Part shown: positions 52,408 to 64,000 of the stretch, piece by piece
Numbering within the stretch: the first letter of the stretch is position 1
Layout: every line of letters starts with the position of its first letter
Position numbers and translations under genes: made by a program
Notes under the pieces: model-generated
The model's database searches: none
Told to the model about the DNA's origin: nothing
Seen by the model: only the letters and a program-made list of their open reading frames with translations
Assembly (NCBI GenBank): GCA_023238725.1
Contig: CM041534.1
Location: 2,370,449 to 2,434,448, forward strand
DNA length: 64,000 nt
Direction: 5' to 3'
DNA from: Scortum barcoo
Lineage: Eukaryota; Chordata; Actinopteri; Centrarchiformes; Terapontidae

Positions 52408-55400
52408 TTATCTTCTCACAGGGTTGTCGATCCTGAAGCCTCCTCCAGTGAAGTGAGGCTTGCTGCTCAGCTGGGGCAGAGGTTCCAGCTGTTCCACCTT
52501 GGTTTTAGTCCTCTGCTCACTGATGACACACACAGATGTCCAGGATATTAGAAAGTGAACAAAACTATCACTAACAGTGTTCATGTTTCTCGCATAAAAT
52601 AAATCACCCAATAATAATCACTGTTAAAATGTAAAACAAAGATGAACTTCACCTGTGAAGCTTCTTCTGACAAAGGTACTTCTTCTTAATGTTTGCTAGC
52701 TCATTAGCTAAACTTTGATTCTCACTTTTGTACTCATTCATCTTTGAGTCGAGCATTCTCAGCTCCGCTATCAGCGCCTGTGGAAGCAGAGGAAAAAACA
52801 TCATTCTGTCATAAAATGTAGAGAAGCAAACCAGAACCACATTTAAATTTAAATTTCCGCTGTGGGACTAATAAAGGTTATCTAATTAACCTGAATCAGG
52901 TGCTGCACCTAGTCTGGTATATCCAGTATGTGTATTATTTATAAATAAGAAAACATGAGTGGAACAGAACTAAAAAAACAACATGAAACTAGAAAACAAA
53001 AAATGCAGAGAATAATGAAATATATTGTTTGACTGTCAAGAACAGGATGTATGGGATCACCTTGAGCTTTTTAGTTCTCTCTCTGATTATCCACTGGCAC
53101 TGCTGGAGCTGCTCAGCTGCCTCTGGACCAGGCTGACGGGCCAGAATGTGCTTCAGCTCCACGTACAGCTTCTCCTTTTCCTTGGTGGAGAAATGGAAGG
53201 AAAGAAAATTCAACCGAGAGGGAGTGATTGAGCCTAAATGCTGTATAAATTAAAACATCTATTGAGATTGTTACATTTGAAAAGGAAATAAAGCACCAAA
53301 GCACATACATGTTCCTGCTGTCAATTAATAAAACTTGCCACTCCAACTGTACCTAGATCTGTGATCCGCTTTTATTGTTAAAGCAGCCTATGTGCTGTTT
53401 TGCATCTCTTTTCAAAATGAAACTACATACTATGTAAGTGTGTATTTTCTTGGACTAATGTGCTGTTAGTTTTGGGTCTTTTCAAGGGATTTGTTGACAG
53501 CATTATCCTTTTAGCCCCAATGAATAAAATGGATCATATATGGAGGTAATACTACTAAAACATCTCTATATGGTTTGTAATAGCTAAACTAATTATGACA
53601 TCATAGTTATGGTGATGCTGCAAAAAAACACTGGACTATTGTCATATCTATAGGCTTTTACAGTCAAATCTTCACTTCCTGAATTGAAACAAATGAATGA
53701 TGATAACCTTTTATTATTACTCTTTTGTTATTCGACAACACTTGAAACAGAGTGTCAAATGTTTACCTGTAACAGGAGTTCACGTTCCTCCAGCTGTTGG
53801 GTCTTGGCAATCAGTCGTTTTTGCAAGGACTGAATCTTCTGGATGAGTTCGTATTTGCCTGGGTCACTGCCCTGCGGGGGAGGGTCATTTACAAAATGTT
53901 AACGGCCTGCGCTTTTCCTCTGTGTGAATGAGTGTGAGTGGCCTTTGACATAAACTTAACATAAAAATATTCATGTGACTGTGAGGCAGAGAAGAACAAA
54001 AACAACAGGCTGGGGCTGAAATGCCTTCAAGCTAACCCGCACAGACACCACCAAACAAGTCCTTCACCTCCAGTCGTCTCCATCGGTGAATATTTATGGG
54101 CTTCAGCTGTTGCTCAAGGACGCTGTTTCTCGTTCTCTCTCTAAGAAGCTCCCTCTGCAGGTGGAACAGTTCTCGCCTGCGGCACAACAACTCAGTAGTA
54201 TTTCACACAGTACTCACATACAACATGATTTTAACAATTAAAAATACTCAATTTGCCCCAGAGTTCACTGGAGTAAACGTTATCAAGCTGTAGGAAAACC
54301 AATTCTAGCAAAAATAATAGGCTACTCATCCTTTAGCTGGCTCCTTAATAACCATGATGCAAAATGATATGCTGTTGTGAAATATTAAACTAAAATAATG
54401 AGGTAGTTCAGGAGACTACAGGTTGACTGGAGTCTTAAAGTTAAGGTCATGCAGAAAGCTTTACTTTAGAAGTGCTTAAGTTTCATTAAAAAAGAGTTTA
54501 AAAGTTCAAATGAAGTCATTCCTACCTCTGACACTGGATCTGTCTCCACCTTCCTCTTTCTTTCTTTGAATCGTATGCTTCTACTCTAAATGCTGCACCC
54601 TGTAGGTCACCTCACACTTTCTCCATCCTGCCCTGCTTCTCTACTCCAAATTCTTCTCTTAGAGCAACTCAGCACTGCCTGTCTTTGTTTAAACTCCTCC
54701 ACTTCATATTCTCTTCATCCTGTTCAGGCCTTCTGCTCTCTTTTACCTCAGGTCCTCAGTGTTAGGTAAAGTCTTGTCCAGGATGCTCTTCTTGCGCCGG
54801 AGCCTCTTGAGCTCCAGCTTGAGCAGGCGGATGTCTTCCATGAGCTGGTTGTAGTGGAAGTCCCCCTTGCTCAGGATGGATTGCTGGATCCTGATCTTCT
54901 CATACAGCAGGGCGCGCTCGTCGTTGCGGCGTAGCAGCTGTTTGCCCAGGTTGTCCCGTTCTCTGATCACCTTGAGAGACATTTTGCCAGCAAATGATCA
55001 GATAGAAGTCTCTGGTTGTCATTATCTCTCTCTGACTCATCTCGTCTGCCTCCTTCTCCTTCTTTACCTGTTCCAGTTGCTTCTTCTGTTGGATCTGCTC
55101 AGCATCAGCGTCGGCTATGATCTTCTGCAGTTTTCGCTGTTCTGCTTTCTGATTGTCAACACGTTGCTTTGTTTCTTCCAGCTGGAGTTTCATCAACTGC
55201 AGCTCCCCCTGTAGCAGGACACAGAGATGAGTGTGCACATGTATACAGATTAGGCATAAAAAGGTCAGAGAAGGTTAGTGAAAAAACACTCGGAATGGCT
55301 ATCTTTGGCTTAGTGAGGTCAAAGATTACTGGTGCTACTTGGTAAGGCAAATGAAAAATATCTAATGCTCAAAAGAGGGGCAAATTTACACTAACATTAA

Positions 55401-58400
55401 TTAAATTCATTATCCAAGTGTAACATTACTAAGAGGGCTAAATAAAGACTTATCTTAATATCTAAATCATGATGAAGAACTCAACACCAGACCCAACTAG
55501 GAGCTAATGAGGCAGACTGCAGTACCTTGAGGCCCTCGTTATCCTTCTCTAAGCGCTTGTGCTCCTGCTGATCCTTGGCAAGAGCCAGCTCCTTCCCAGT
55601 GATCTCATCTCTCAGTCGGGTGACCTGGTTGTTCATGGTCTTCATCTTCCTCTTCATCTCAGCAATCTCTTCCTGAGGCAGAGAGAAAATAGGTGGAAGG
55701 AGGCAAAGGAAGGAAGGAAAAAAAAAGATTTAAAAAAAAACTATACATAACAGTATGTACTTATATAATACACAATTGCAACCAGTGGTCAAGAAGTTAA
55801 TATAGGTTCTACTAGAGTTGCTTAGCCTGTCAGCTAAGGACAATGCAAAAAACATGTGGGTACAATTCTAGAAAACTAGAACTACATTTTTCTATTTTCA
55901 AAACTATTACTAAAATTCATGAAAGAACGTCATGATCAATTCAAATTTTGTGTGCAATATGTTATTTCAAGACAAGCAGCCTCATTACCGGATAACTGAC
56001 AACAAATGGAGTCCATCATTCGTACCTGAGCCTCAATGAGGTTTTTGCTGTATATGTTCCTCTCAGACACAACAGACTCCAGCAGGTTCTCCTGTTGTTT
56101 GAGCTTGCACTCTGCCTCAGAGACCTTCTTCCTCCAATCAAATATCTCCACCTCTCTTACTTCAACGTCATTCATTTTTTGTTGCACCTGTGGAAGTGTC
56201 CAAGGTTAATGGCAGGTTTCCTGAGCTTGTGATAATAAATTACTTAAAATCTTGCAATATTAAAATGAAACTAGAAGCTAGCTCTTCTGCACAACGTACC
56301 TTCTGCATGAGGTTGCTGGTCTCATTGATATAGCGGTCCCGTTCTTTTTCCAGCTGTTGGATGATCTTGCGCTGCTTCTGGGCCTCCTGGCGGTAGCCAC
56401 TGATCTCGTGCTCCAAGGTCTTCTTGTCCTGCTCGAGTAGCTTCACAATGCTCTGCTGTTTCTCAGTCGACTGTGTAGCTTTAATCATGTTCTGTTGAAT
56501 GGGATTACACACACATACTTGAACATGATTAAATATAAGTTAATTTCTTTTGAATTTTACAAGTAGTTGTAGTCAATTGAGAAACGGGAATTATACTTTA
56601 CAATATACACATTTTTTAAGTGTAAAGAACACAACAGGGAAGTGTATGTTTGTCTCCTTGGGTCACTTCTACACTGTCAATGATGAGCATTTTTAATAGC
56701 ATGTCAGTATACAATATAAAGTGTAACTAAATAGGTACACTACAACACACCTTGTTTAAGATGTCTCTCTCTCGGATCAGCTCGTCTATGGCTTTCCTGT
56801 CAGTTTCAACTTGCTTTTGGGAAGATTCAAGATCTGCAGAGGGAGAGAGAAGGGTTTGTGTGCTGATACATGAATGTCTATTATGCTAAATATTACTTCT
56901 TGCTAGTCTGTGGGGCTGGTGGGGGAAATTGGAGAATGGGATAGAGGGATAGTATGGTGTAGGTATGGGGAAGGAGGAATTCTCTGCAGTTGAATTTACA
57001 GCATCATGTAACACAGTTGTTCAACATACATGCTTATCTTGTCACAGTCTGCCTCTCTGTCCCTCCCCTCTGGCCATTTTTCATGTTCACCTTACCTCCT
57101 TCATGCCATTCTCCATCCATCCACCAGAGGTCCTCAGACTTTCCCTCTTTTCCCATAAACTGACTGCTCCCACCTACTCAACTGCTTCCTTTTCCATCAT
57201 CAGCCCTGCAGTAAGTTGACTTCACCTGCTTACCTGCTGCTGTCTCCAGCCACCTGTCTGCCTACGTGCCAGTAAACTCTGTTCCAAAATATATAATCTG
57301 AAATCACCTTGGGCTCAGCTGTCTGCATTTGGCTCCCACACTTACATAACATACTGTATGTATTCATGTTTACTGTTATAAATCTACCTGTAAATATACA
57401 TGGCAAAAAATAAAATAATTGCAAACAAGTTTTCAACTTAACGTCCAACACATTGATATTTTTATTTTTTTTATTTATTTATTAGCTAATTGTCTTTAAT
57501 AATACACACTACATATCTTGTACTCCATCTCTATCTTGTAATCTTCTTCAGGTGAATGTTTAGGTGTCGACTCATGTAAGACAAAACTCATTTAAGACAG
57601 GATAGCACTGAGGGAGAAAAAGGCTGGGAATGTAGAGTGGATGATGATTCATGTACACGTGTGTGTCTATGATATATTATAGCAAGCTCCCATACCTTTC
57701 TCTAGACCAGCGATCTGAGCTTTCAGTGTCTCCCTCTGCACATCCACGTCAGCCTTCTGATCCTCCATCTGGTGAAGCTTCTTCTGGAGGGCTTCTCTCG
57801 TTTTTGTTTGTTTGGCAATCTCCTGACGCATCTGATTCACCTCCTCTTCTCTCATCTTACAGGTAGGAGGGGAGGAGTTGTATGTAACATTACACAGAAG
57901 TAGCAAGGAGGGGAAAGGGTTTTGAAAGGGAGAGTGCACAACAGATATTACTGTGTGCTGAGAGCTAAAACTCTGATTAGCCTGTCTCTCTGACCACAGT
58001 CCTCATGCAGCTGTTTCAAAGCACTATATATAATAACCCCTTTCTCTTATTGCTGTCTTTGCTTTTTTTTTTTGCTTTTTTTCTTTGGGAGTAGGATACA
58101 TTTAAAAACATAGGAAACTGACTTGCTCATTACATGATGCTGTTAGAACAGTGCCCCCTTGTGGTTCATCATGAGAGAATCTTAACTATAATCAGGTATC
58201 GTCCACTCGAGTAGATTTGAGACAATACTGAAGGAAATGCTATTGTTTATGCTACGTGTTTAATGATATGATGATACATGATATGACTTTCAGGACTGGC
58301 CAACGTCAGTTATGTACTGTATGTAGCCTATTAAAGCTCAATGAAGAGTAACTGAATCTAGGTTTTCATCATGCAATAATGAAACTCTGCGTCATAGTAA

Positions 58401-61400
58401 GACACATGGACTCAGAATGCCGACCCAGCTGCTTTTCTTTCACTGTACTCCTTCAATGGGCACAATGCTGATGCAGGTTTCAGGAGTTGAGAAGGTTTCC
58501 CAAAGAACATCATTAGGAAAATTTCAAATATTATTGCTTCTTGTCTAAAAAATAAAAACTACTCCTCTGACCTTTTCCCAAGGTACTGTCATTAGCTACC
58601 TGTCTACCAAAAGCTGAGTGAAAATACAGCTCTGAAAGAACAAACTCATAACAGTTTTTGTTGTTATATCTCCTGTCAACAAAGTTACGAAACACTGCTA
58701 ATACACAACCAGCCAGGCATGTAAAGTGAATGTTCATCTCAGGGGAGGAGGTGTATCCCTGTTGATCAGGTCAGTGTGTGTGTCAGTGGAACAAAATATA
58801 CCTTGATCTCATTTGTGTTCTGCTGATTTTCCAAGGAGAGATGCTCTTTGACTGAAGAGAGCTGCTCATTCTCCTGCTGCAGCTTGGCATTCTTCACTTG
58901 CATCTGCTCCAGCTCTTTAGTGGATCTCTCATTCAAAATCTGTTATAGTCAGGGAAGGAATCAAAGTTTGACAAATGAAGTTAAAACTCCAGACAAGATA
59001 TGAGAGGTTGTTAAATGGTTTGATGAGGATAACATGATACTCACCACTCCACTGCACATCTAACTGGGTGAGGCTGTGTATGTAAACACTGTTTCTTCTT
59101 ATTAGTAGTATTTATTGTACATATTATGTTTGTGTTTTTGTGTTTATATTGTCTCTGTTATTTATTCTAATCTCTGTCTTTAATTGTTGTTTTTGAGCTG
59201 CTGTAACAGTGAAATTTCCCCACTGTGGGATCAATAAAAAACTATCTTATCTTATCTTAAATGATGTGAATCATATATACGATGGCCTTCAGTCACCAGA
59301 TCTTAACCCAAAATACAACTTCTATGGGAGATTTTGCAGTAACGTGTTAGTCAGCGCTCTGCACTGCACCACCATCATCAAAACACCAAATGAGGGAATA
59401 TCGTTTGCCGGAATGGTGTTCACCCCACAAATAGAGGATATACCAAGGAGCACTCAAGCTGTTTTGGAGGCACGTGGTGGCCTTACACCTCGCTATGATA
59501 AAGCTAGCTTTATACAAGGGGTGAACTAATCCAGAAAGAACCTACAATATATGGAATTCAATTGCTCACCTTCAACTCTTTCAGCTGCTGCTCCAGTCTC
59601 TGCTGCTCTTCTTTGGCTCTTTGGCCTTGTAGATTCAGAGCTTTGATGTCCCCCATCTTTGCCTCTATGTCGATGTGCAACTGCTTCACCTCTTTGTCCA
59701 GCTTTTCCTTCAACCTCATCTCCCGGGAAATCTCATTCTGCTGTACCTGGAGTTCCTGCTGGAGCTGGATTTAGACACCCAGAACCAAGTTCTCATCAGC
59801 ATGATATTTAATTTCATTTTATTTCTGGGGACCCCCATCAACTTATACACAGCAGTCTGTATTCCTCTACTTCTGAAACCCCACCTCTTGAGTTAATATG
59901 CAAGCGTATCCTAAAAAAAACTCAATCCTGCTGGACTAGACAGACTCACTGGTGTGATAAAAATATTGCAAAGTATGAGTAATGCAGTCATAGTTTAAAA
60001 ATCTGATTTCCCTTCTTACTTCTCTAAATGTCTGCTTTGCTGTTGTAAATCTGGCTAAGTTACAGCTATCTTCCCATGAGGCCTTTGAAGATAATTTTCT
60101 TGAAGAAAAAGTCACAGAAAGTCCTTGTGTCGCTACCAATGATTTGAAAATGTTACATAATCAAAAAAACACATAAGAGGTCACCCTACTGTCTGTGAGA
60201 ATGTGTCACTTATTTACCTGAGAAATATTTTCTATGGCACTATCTCGTTGGGCCTCTATCTCCTGCTGGGTGGCATTGGCCTTGTTTAGTTTTTCTCTCA
60301 GACCCTCCATGGTTGTCAGCAGCTGATCCCTCTCCTTCGACAACTCTTCATTCATTTTTACCAGATCACTGAAAAAAAAAAACAGACAGTTGGTCCCATC
60401 CACTTTACCTACAGTATCTACATAATAAATGATTTAGAGCATGAGGAGGAGGACAAATAGCTCACCTCTCCTCTTTGTCCATAGAGAAGCCAGTGTTTTG
60501 TTCAGCAATTTTGGTTAGGTTGGCAACTTCTTCTTTTAAATTCCTGATGGTGTCTTTGTCCCTCTTCTCTTTATCATGAGCAGCATCAACCATTTTCCAA
60601 GCTTTATCCAGCTCCTACAGTGAAAATAAAATAGTTTTTTTTTTTTTTTGCAAATCCTTGATGAATTACTTAGAATCTGGGAGGGAAATGATCAAACATC
60701 ATCCAAATAATACAATGAAATATAACTTTCTATAATGCTACAGAGCTGTAAACAGAAAAATAAATAATAAGTAAATATAAAAATAAATAACATAAACAAA
60801 TAAATAAGTGCAACAATGCGAATAATGTGCGACAATACAGTACAGTAGCCTCTCATGTTATACCCTCTTTAGAGAGGTAATGGTTGTCTCATCTTCCTGG
60901 GACAGTTTCAAAGCAGCTGCAACTTTATTTGAGGTGGACACGATCTCTGCGTTCAGCTCTCTGCACTTGGACATCAGCCTCTTCTCATTCTCTCTGGACT
61001 TCTTCAGAGCATGGATGAGTTTCTCGTACTCCACCCGGACCTTGTCCATACTCTTGTCCCCAACAAGCTCATTGAGGACCATCTGGAACTCCTCCAAGGA
61101 CTCAAACGTGTCCTCTCCTGCGGGCCACTGCGAGTCACAGACAATAAATGACAACATGACAGGCTGGGAGAGAGATGAGGACATGAACAGTATGTGACAG
61201 TTATTAAACCTGAAGTTACTGAACTTATTAACTCTTAAACTAATGGTCATTTTCACTTCTGACTCTGTATTTGAACCTGTAACTTAGAGCAGGTTAAGGT
61301 TAGCGAACGTGCTAACAGTTCACTTTCCAACAGACTGACAACGAATGAAAGTCTCATTAGCCAAAACTTTAACCTGGTTATGTTAAAGTCATTCAACCTT

Positions 61401-61437
61401 TGGAGGCCAAACCATCGGGAAGAGCACTTACCTCCAT
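52408..61437 (-). CDS. cfap58: Cilia- and flagella-associated protein 58 (CFAP58, formerly CCDC147)
   Basis: Long coiled-coil protein of motile cilia and sperm flagella, needed in mammals for flagellar midpiece/axoneme assembly. Eighteen coding exons (high to low): 61437-61432, 61127-60864, 60614-60466, 60368-60218, 59764-59570, 58939-58802, 57855-57696, 56833-56751, 56491-56300, 56187-56026, 55672-55526, 55208-55068, 54970-54747, 54176-54068, 53871-53767, 53180-53061, 52777-52653, 52519-52408. All phases close, giving 860 aa (human 872). Shared blocks in order: 'ENEKRLMSKCRELNAEIV', 'MEDQKADV', 'EAQKQRKIIQQLEKERDRYI', 'RRNDERALLYEKIRIQQSI', 'LARQPGPEAAEQL', and FTGGGF near the end. Nearly the whole chain has heptad-like, charge-rich sequence; there is no signal peptide or membrane segment. 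The first coding exon holds only Met-Glu before a GTAAGT donor. Introns carry a Tc1-like remnant and LINE tails. The promoter shows an X-box-like palindrome. Confidence 0.96.
52845..52885 (+). mobile_element. LINE 3'-tail fragment
   Basis: 'atttccgctgtgggactaat' followed by 'aaaggttatct' is the typical end of a fish CR1/L2-type LINE 3' UTR (ATTTCCCCACTGTGGGACTAATAAAGG, then an ATCTT repeat in intact copies). Only the last few dozen bases are recognisable. It lies in the cfap58 intron between coding exons 16 and 17. Confidence 0.45.
58150..58164 (-). promoter_or_regulatory. CTCF-like motif in cfap58 intron
   Basis: On the minus strand it reads CCACAAGGGGGCACT, close to the CTCF core consensus. 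Its orientation is opposite to that of the site at 31,590, so the two face each other. It lies in the intron between cfap58 coding exons 6 and 7. Occupancy is not known. Confidence 0.4.
59065..59259 (+). mobile_element. LINE 3' UTR tail with ATCTT repeat
   Basis: The T-rich text ends with 'gctgctgtaacagtgaaatt', 'tccccactgtgggatcaata' and three to four ATCTT units. This is the standard end of fish CR1/L2-type LINEs truncated at the 5' side. It is inserted antisense in the cfap58 intron between coding exons 5 and 6 and abuts a Tc1-like fragment. The left end is uncertain. Confidence 0.65.
59262..59530 (+). mobile_element. Tc1/mariner-like transposase C-terminal remnant
   Basis: The plus strand encodes LQSPDLNP at about 59,290, the signature just before the third catalytic acid of Tc1-like DDE transposases. 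It is followed by DNA very similar to the usual Tc1-like 3' part ('gcgctctgcactgcaccacc', 'accaaatgagggaatatcgt', then 'gctgttttggaggcacgtgg'). Frameshifts have moved it out of the transposase frame, so the 106-codon open frame at 59209-59529 is not a functional gene. The 5' part and the terminal repeats are not seen. It lies in the same cfap58 intron as the neighbouring LINE tail. Confidence 0.75.
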
Positions 61438-61528
61438 GATATGAACTGAAAAGTCAATATATATTTCGTGAATCCTTCCAGATAGAGCAGATTTGGTGTT
61501 AAATGTATCAACAGGGCTGTTGATACCT

Positions 61529-61541
61529 GTTGCTTGGCAAC
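61529..61541 (-). promoter_or_regulatory. RFX X-box-like palindrome upstream of cfap58
   Basis: GTTGCTTGGCAAC is two half-sites (GTTGC and GCAAC) around a TTG centre, close to the X-box consensus GTTGCCATGGCAAC bound by RFX factors. It lies about 92-104 bases before the cfap58 start codon, inside the usual X-box window of ciliary genes. This fits the gene's ciliary role. Confidence 0.65.
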
Positions 61542-61547
61542 CGCTGA

Positions 61548-61557
61548 TCTCGCGAGA
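61548..61557. promoter_or_regulatory. TCTCGCGAGA promoter palindrome
   Basis: A perfect copy of the TCTCGCGAGA element known from CpG-type vertebrate promoters (linked to ZBTB33/Kaiso and related factors). It sits seven bases from the X-box-like site and about 111-120 bases upstream of the cfap58 ATG. Together they mark the likely core promoter. Confidence 0.6.
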
Positions 61558-61619
61558 GCAGACGCTCCTGTGTGTAGAGGTGAACAGCATGCTCTGTTAC
61601 ACATGCGGTGACCGTAACG

Positions 61620-64000
61620 TCAGATCATAAGTAACACTGTACATTTAGCTGTAACGTTAAACACTGTCTCACTGAGTCCTTCTACTGAGGAGACTTCCCA
61701 GAAAATGATCATTTCACTGATTCATTTAAAGTTATCATTTGCGTCAGCATAGAGCTTCATAACCGTTGAGGTGCCTGTGCCTACAGGAACAGGTAGGAAT
61801 AAGACATACATATTTCAGAATACACAAATTACTTATCTAAAAATCAATTTATCGATATAATACCACATTAAAACAGACAGTTGTGATTTGTCACATTAAA
61901 CGTTCAATTCAATTCACATTCAATTCAGTGCAGTCCCAATAAGAGCTGGACAATTCACCAACATAATGACTGTTTGATATTATGGTTACTGTCACATGCC
62001 ACAGTGGCTTTCTGACATATGTATGCGTTTATGTTGTTGTAGAAAGTGAGCAAGAAAAGATAACAAAACAAAACGCCTTAATACCTGAATCAGTGGTATG
62101 AAGTGTTTGATCTGGTGTAACCTCATACTTGAACTCATGATTTTATCTAGCCTGAATCCAAAATGAAACTCAGAGATTTTCCACTTGTCAGGGTTTCTAT
62201 ATAATACACAAATAGGCAGCTAAAGACACTCGAATTATTCAGTAATGTTGAATTTTGAATTTTTCTTTCCACAAAGTTTCTAAATTGTGTACCTGAGATA
62301 CTTCCTCACAGCTCACACTCTTTCCATATCAGTTAGAGCACAGGTATCATGAATGTGATTAATCAGTGAGTTTGAGTTTAGACAGCCTGCTGTAGATTCA
62401 CCAATGTGGGTCGGCAAAACCAAATGACAACTTTAAGAGCATGTTATTCCAACATAGCAGTAAGCTTGAAGAAATGTGCTACTTGTACAGCTCATACGGA
62501 ATACAGTTTAACTGTTAATGTTACTTACCCTCAACATTCACTTGGGAAGCTCCTGTGTTTTGCCTGATTTGAACTAAGGTGATGTGCCACTGATACCCAA
62601 ACTACAAGGAGATAAGATTTAGCTTCAGAATTCTGGAGGTCAAAACACAAGAAATTACTATTAGTCAAGAGTTAAGTGAGTTAAGTATGAATCTCCATGC
62701 TCAAGGACACTAGATTTACTCATAGACACATAGTTTGAAGAGGGATATTTTCTGTTCATTCCACCCTGTCTTTTTCCATCCAATTTACTACTTATACTAC
62801 TTTTGTATTAACTCTGTATTGTGCCAAAACATTATATATTCTGTATACCATACAGATGGTAATTTGCACTAAACACATCCACAGCTGAGACTGATGGTAA
62901 TATCATTAGTTGTCATCAGTATTGGGTTAGGGTGCAAACACAGTGCAGAGAAAATAACTAAAGTGCATCAAATGATAAAGATCACTGTGCTGAATAACAT
63001 GAAAAGTCATCTTAGAAAATTTAAACATTTTAATAAATAAAAACTGATGTAATATACACCATTATGAATATACAACTACAACAAGCATACCAAGACATTT
63101 GAAATACAAAAAACTGACAGTTCAATTTAGTTGCTTTAAAAGCTTCAATTTTAGGAAGAGTAGGGGTGAGCAGGAATTACAATAGCCATACATTCTTAGT
63201 GGTTGTGCCAACAAATATAAAAAGCATAATGAGTACTGACTTCTCAGAGATGGTAAACATAAAAAACTGAGTAGTTCCTTGTGGACTAGAGATTTCCATG
63301 AACAGACATTTTGAGGTACTGAGTTGTCTACGCCTGTAACTAACATTGAACACACTCACGTTTTTGTTGTTTTTCAGAAGGTCATGGTAACAAAAAGCCA
63401 TCAAAAGTGAAGTCTGTAACTCAAAACCAGTTCTACACATCTCAGGAAGACCGAACAATTAAGAGGAGACAATGAGTTCTGTTTGTTCTTCTTCCACTTG
63501 TATTGCATTTTTTGATGGAAAAAAACAAAAGAGATAATCGGCTTCATGTAACTTGAACATAAGCAAGTTTTCACGTGTAGAGGCTCCAAAAAGTTGAGTT
63601 GAGTGTTCGCAGCAAACCTTTTTAGTGAGTTTTTAAAGAGCATCTTTACAAGACAATATTTGAACGCTTTCTCTGGTCTTGAAACATAAAAACACGACAG
63701 GTTCCTTATAAGCAACAGCCTCCATCTAGTGGTGGGATTTGGGGTAACCTGGCTGCAGAAGAACTACTGAGTTGCAGAAGAGTCTTAATTTCACCTCCTC
63801 CTGTCACCATGCTGACGTTGCTTATGCTGAACAGTAAAAGGAGACCTGCAGGGGGGGTTTGTATGTTTACTTGACCTGATAGAAAGACTATCTGGATCTG
63901 AATGGCTAAGATGAATACCGTATCAAAAGTCATGGTGAGCATATCTGTTCACTCAGCACCAAACACAATGTGTGGATACTATTTTGCAACCACCAATACG
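61620..64000. other. Non-coding stretch upstream of cfap58
   Basis: I see no supported gene. The sequence is AT-rich, with several short minus-strand open frames (63,122-63,942) without recognisable domains or splice structure. A divergent plus-strand gene sharing the cfap58 promoter is possible but no exon is visible. Confidence 0.5.

Noticed and set aside
59209..59529. 106-codon plus-strand frame as a host gene
   Set aside because: It contains SPDLNP and DNA matching Tc1-like transposons with frameshifts, so it is a transposon remnant.

Overview
This window is nuclear DNA of a ray-finned fish, most likely a teleost. It carries three vertebrate protein-coding genes split into many short exons with GT-AG introns. 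The introns and spacers are AT-rich and contain fish-type repeats: L2-like LINE pieces, a Tc1-like transposon remnant, a widespread 'tracer' repeat, and GT, AT and ATTT microsatellites. I see no bacterial, organellar or viral genes, no rRNA or tRNA genes and no CRISPR array.

Layout. Positions 1-24,180 are a gene-poor stretch with no coding exon I can defend; it has one TATA-type promoter-like site near 1,604 and scattered repeats. Positions 24,183-28,755 (+) encode ESAM, an endothelial/platelet adhesion molecule of the CTX/JAM immunoglobulin group, followed by about 1.5 kb of 3' UTR to a polyadenylation signal at 30,260. Positions 33,666-44,021 (-) encode FEZ1, a kinesin-1 cargo adaptor, in nine coding exons. 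A possible non-coding first exon of fez1 lies near 47,012-47,130. ESAM and FEZ1 are convergent, and a strong CTCF-like motif sits between them at 31,590. Positions 52,408-61,437 (-) encode CFAP58, a coiled-coil cilium/flagellum protein, in eighteen coding exons. Its upstream region holds an RFX X-box-like palindrome and a TCTCGCGAGA element, which fits a ciliary promoter. The last 2.4 kb (61,620-64,000) shows no supported gene.

The exon structures were assembled by hand from reading frame, splice sites and remembered family sequence. For FEZ1 (402 aa) and CFAP58 (860 aa) every exon phase closes exactly and the predicted lengths are near those of the human proteins. ESAM has two frame problems. 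The best signal-peptide exon does not match exon 2 in phase, and the last exon needs one extra base near 28,420 to reach its conserved C-terminus. These are either assembly errors or real lesions.

The three genes act in different processes (endothelial junctions, axonal transport, cilia), and nothing here suggests a shared pathway. I found no convincing new biological system. The best leads are the ESAM frame break, the CFAP58 promoter elements, and a pair of oppositely oriented CTCF-like motifs flanking fez1 and the 3' part of cfap58.
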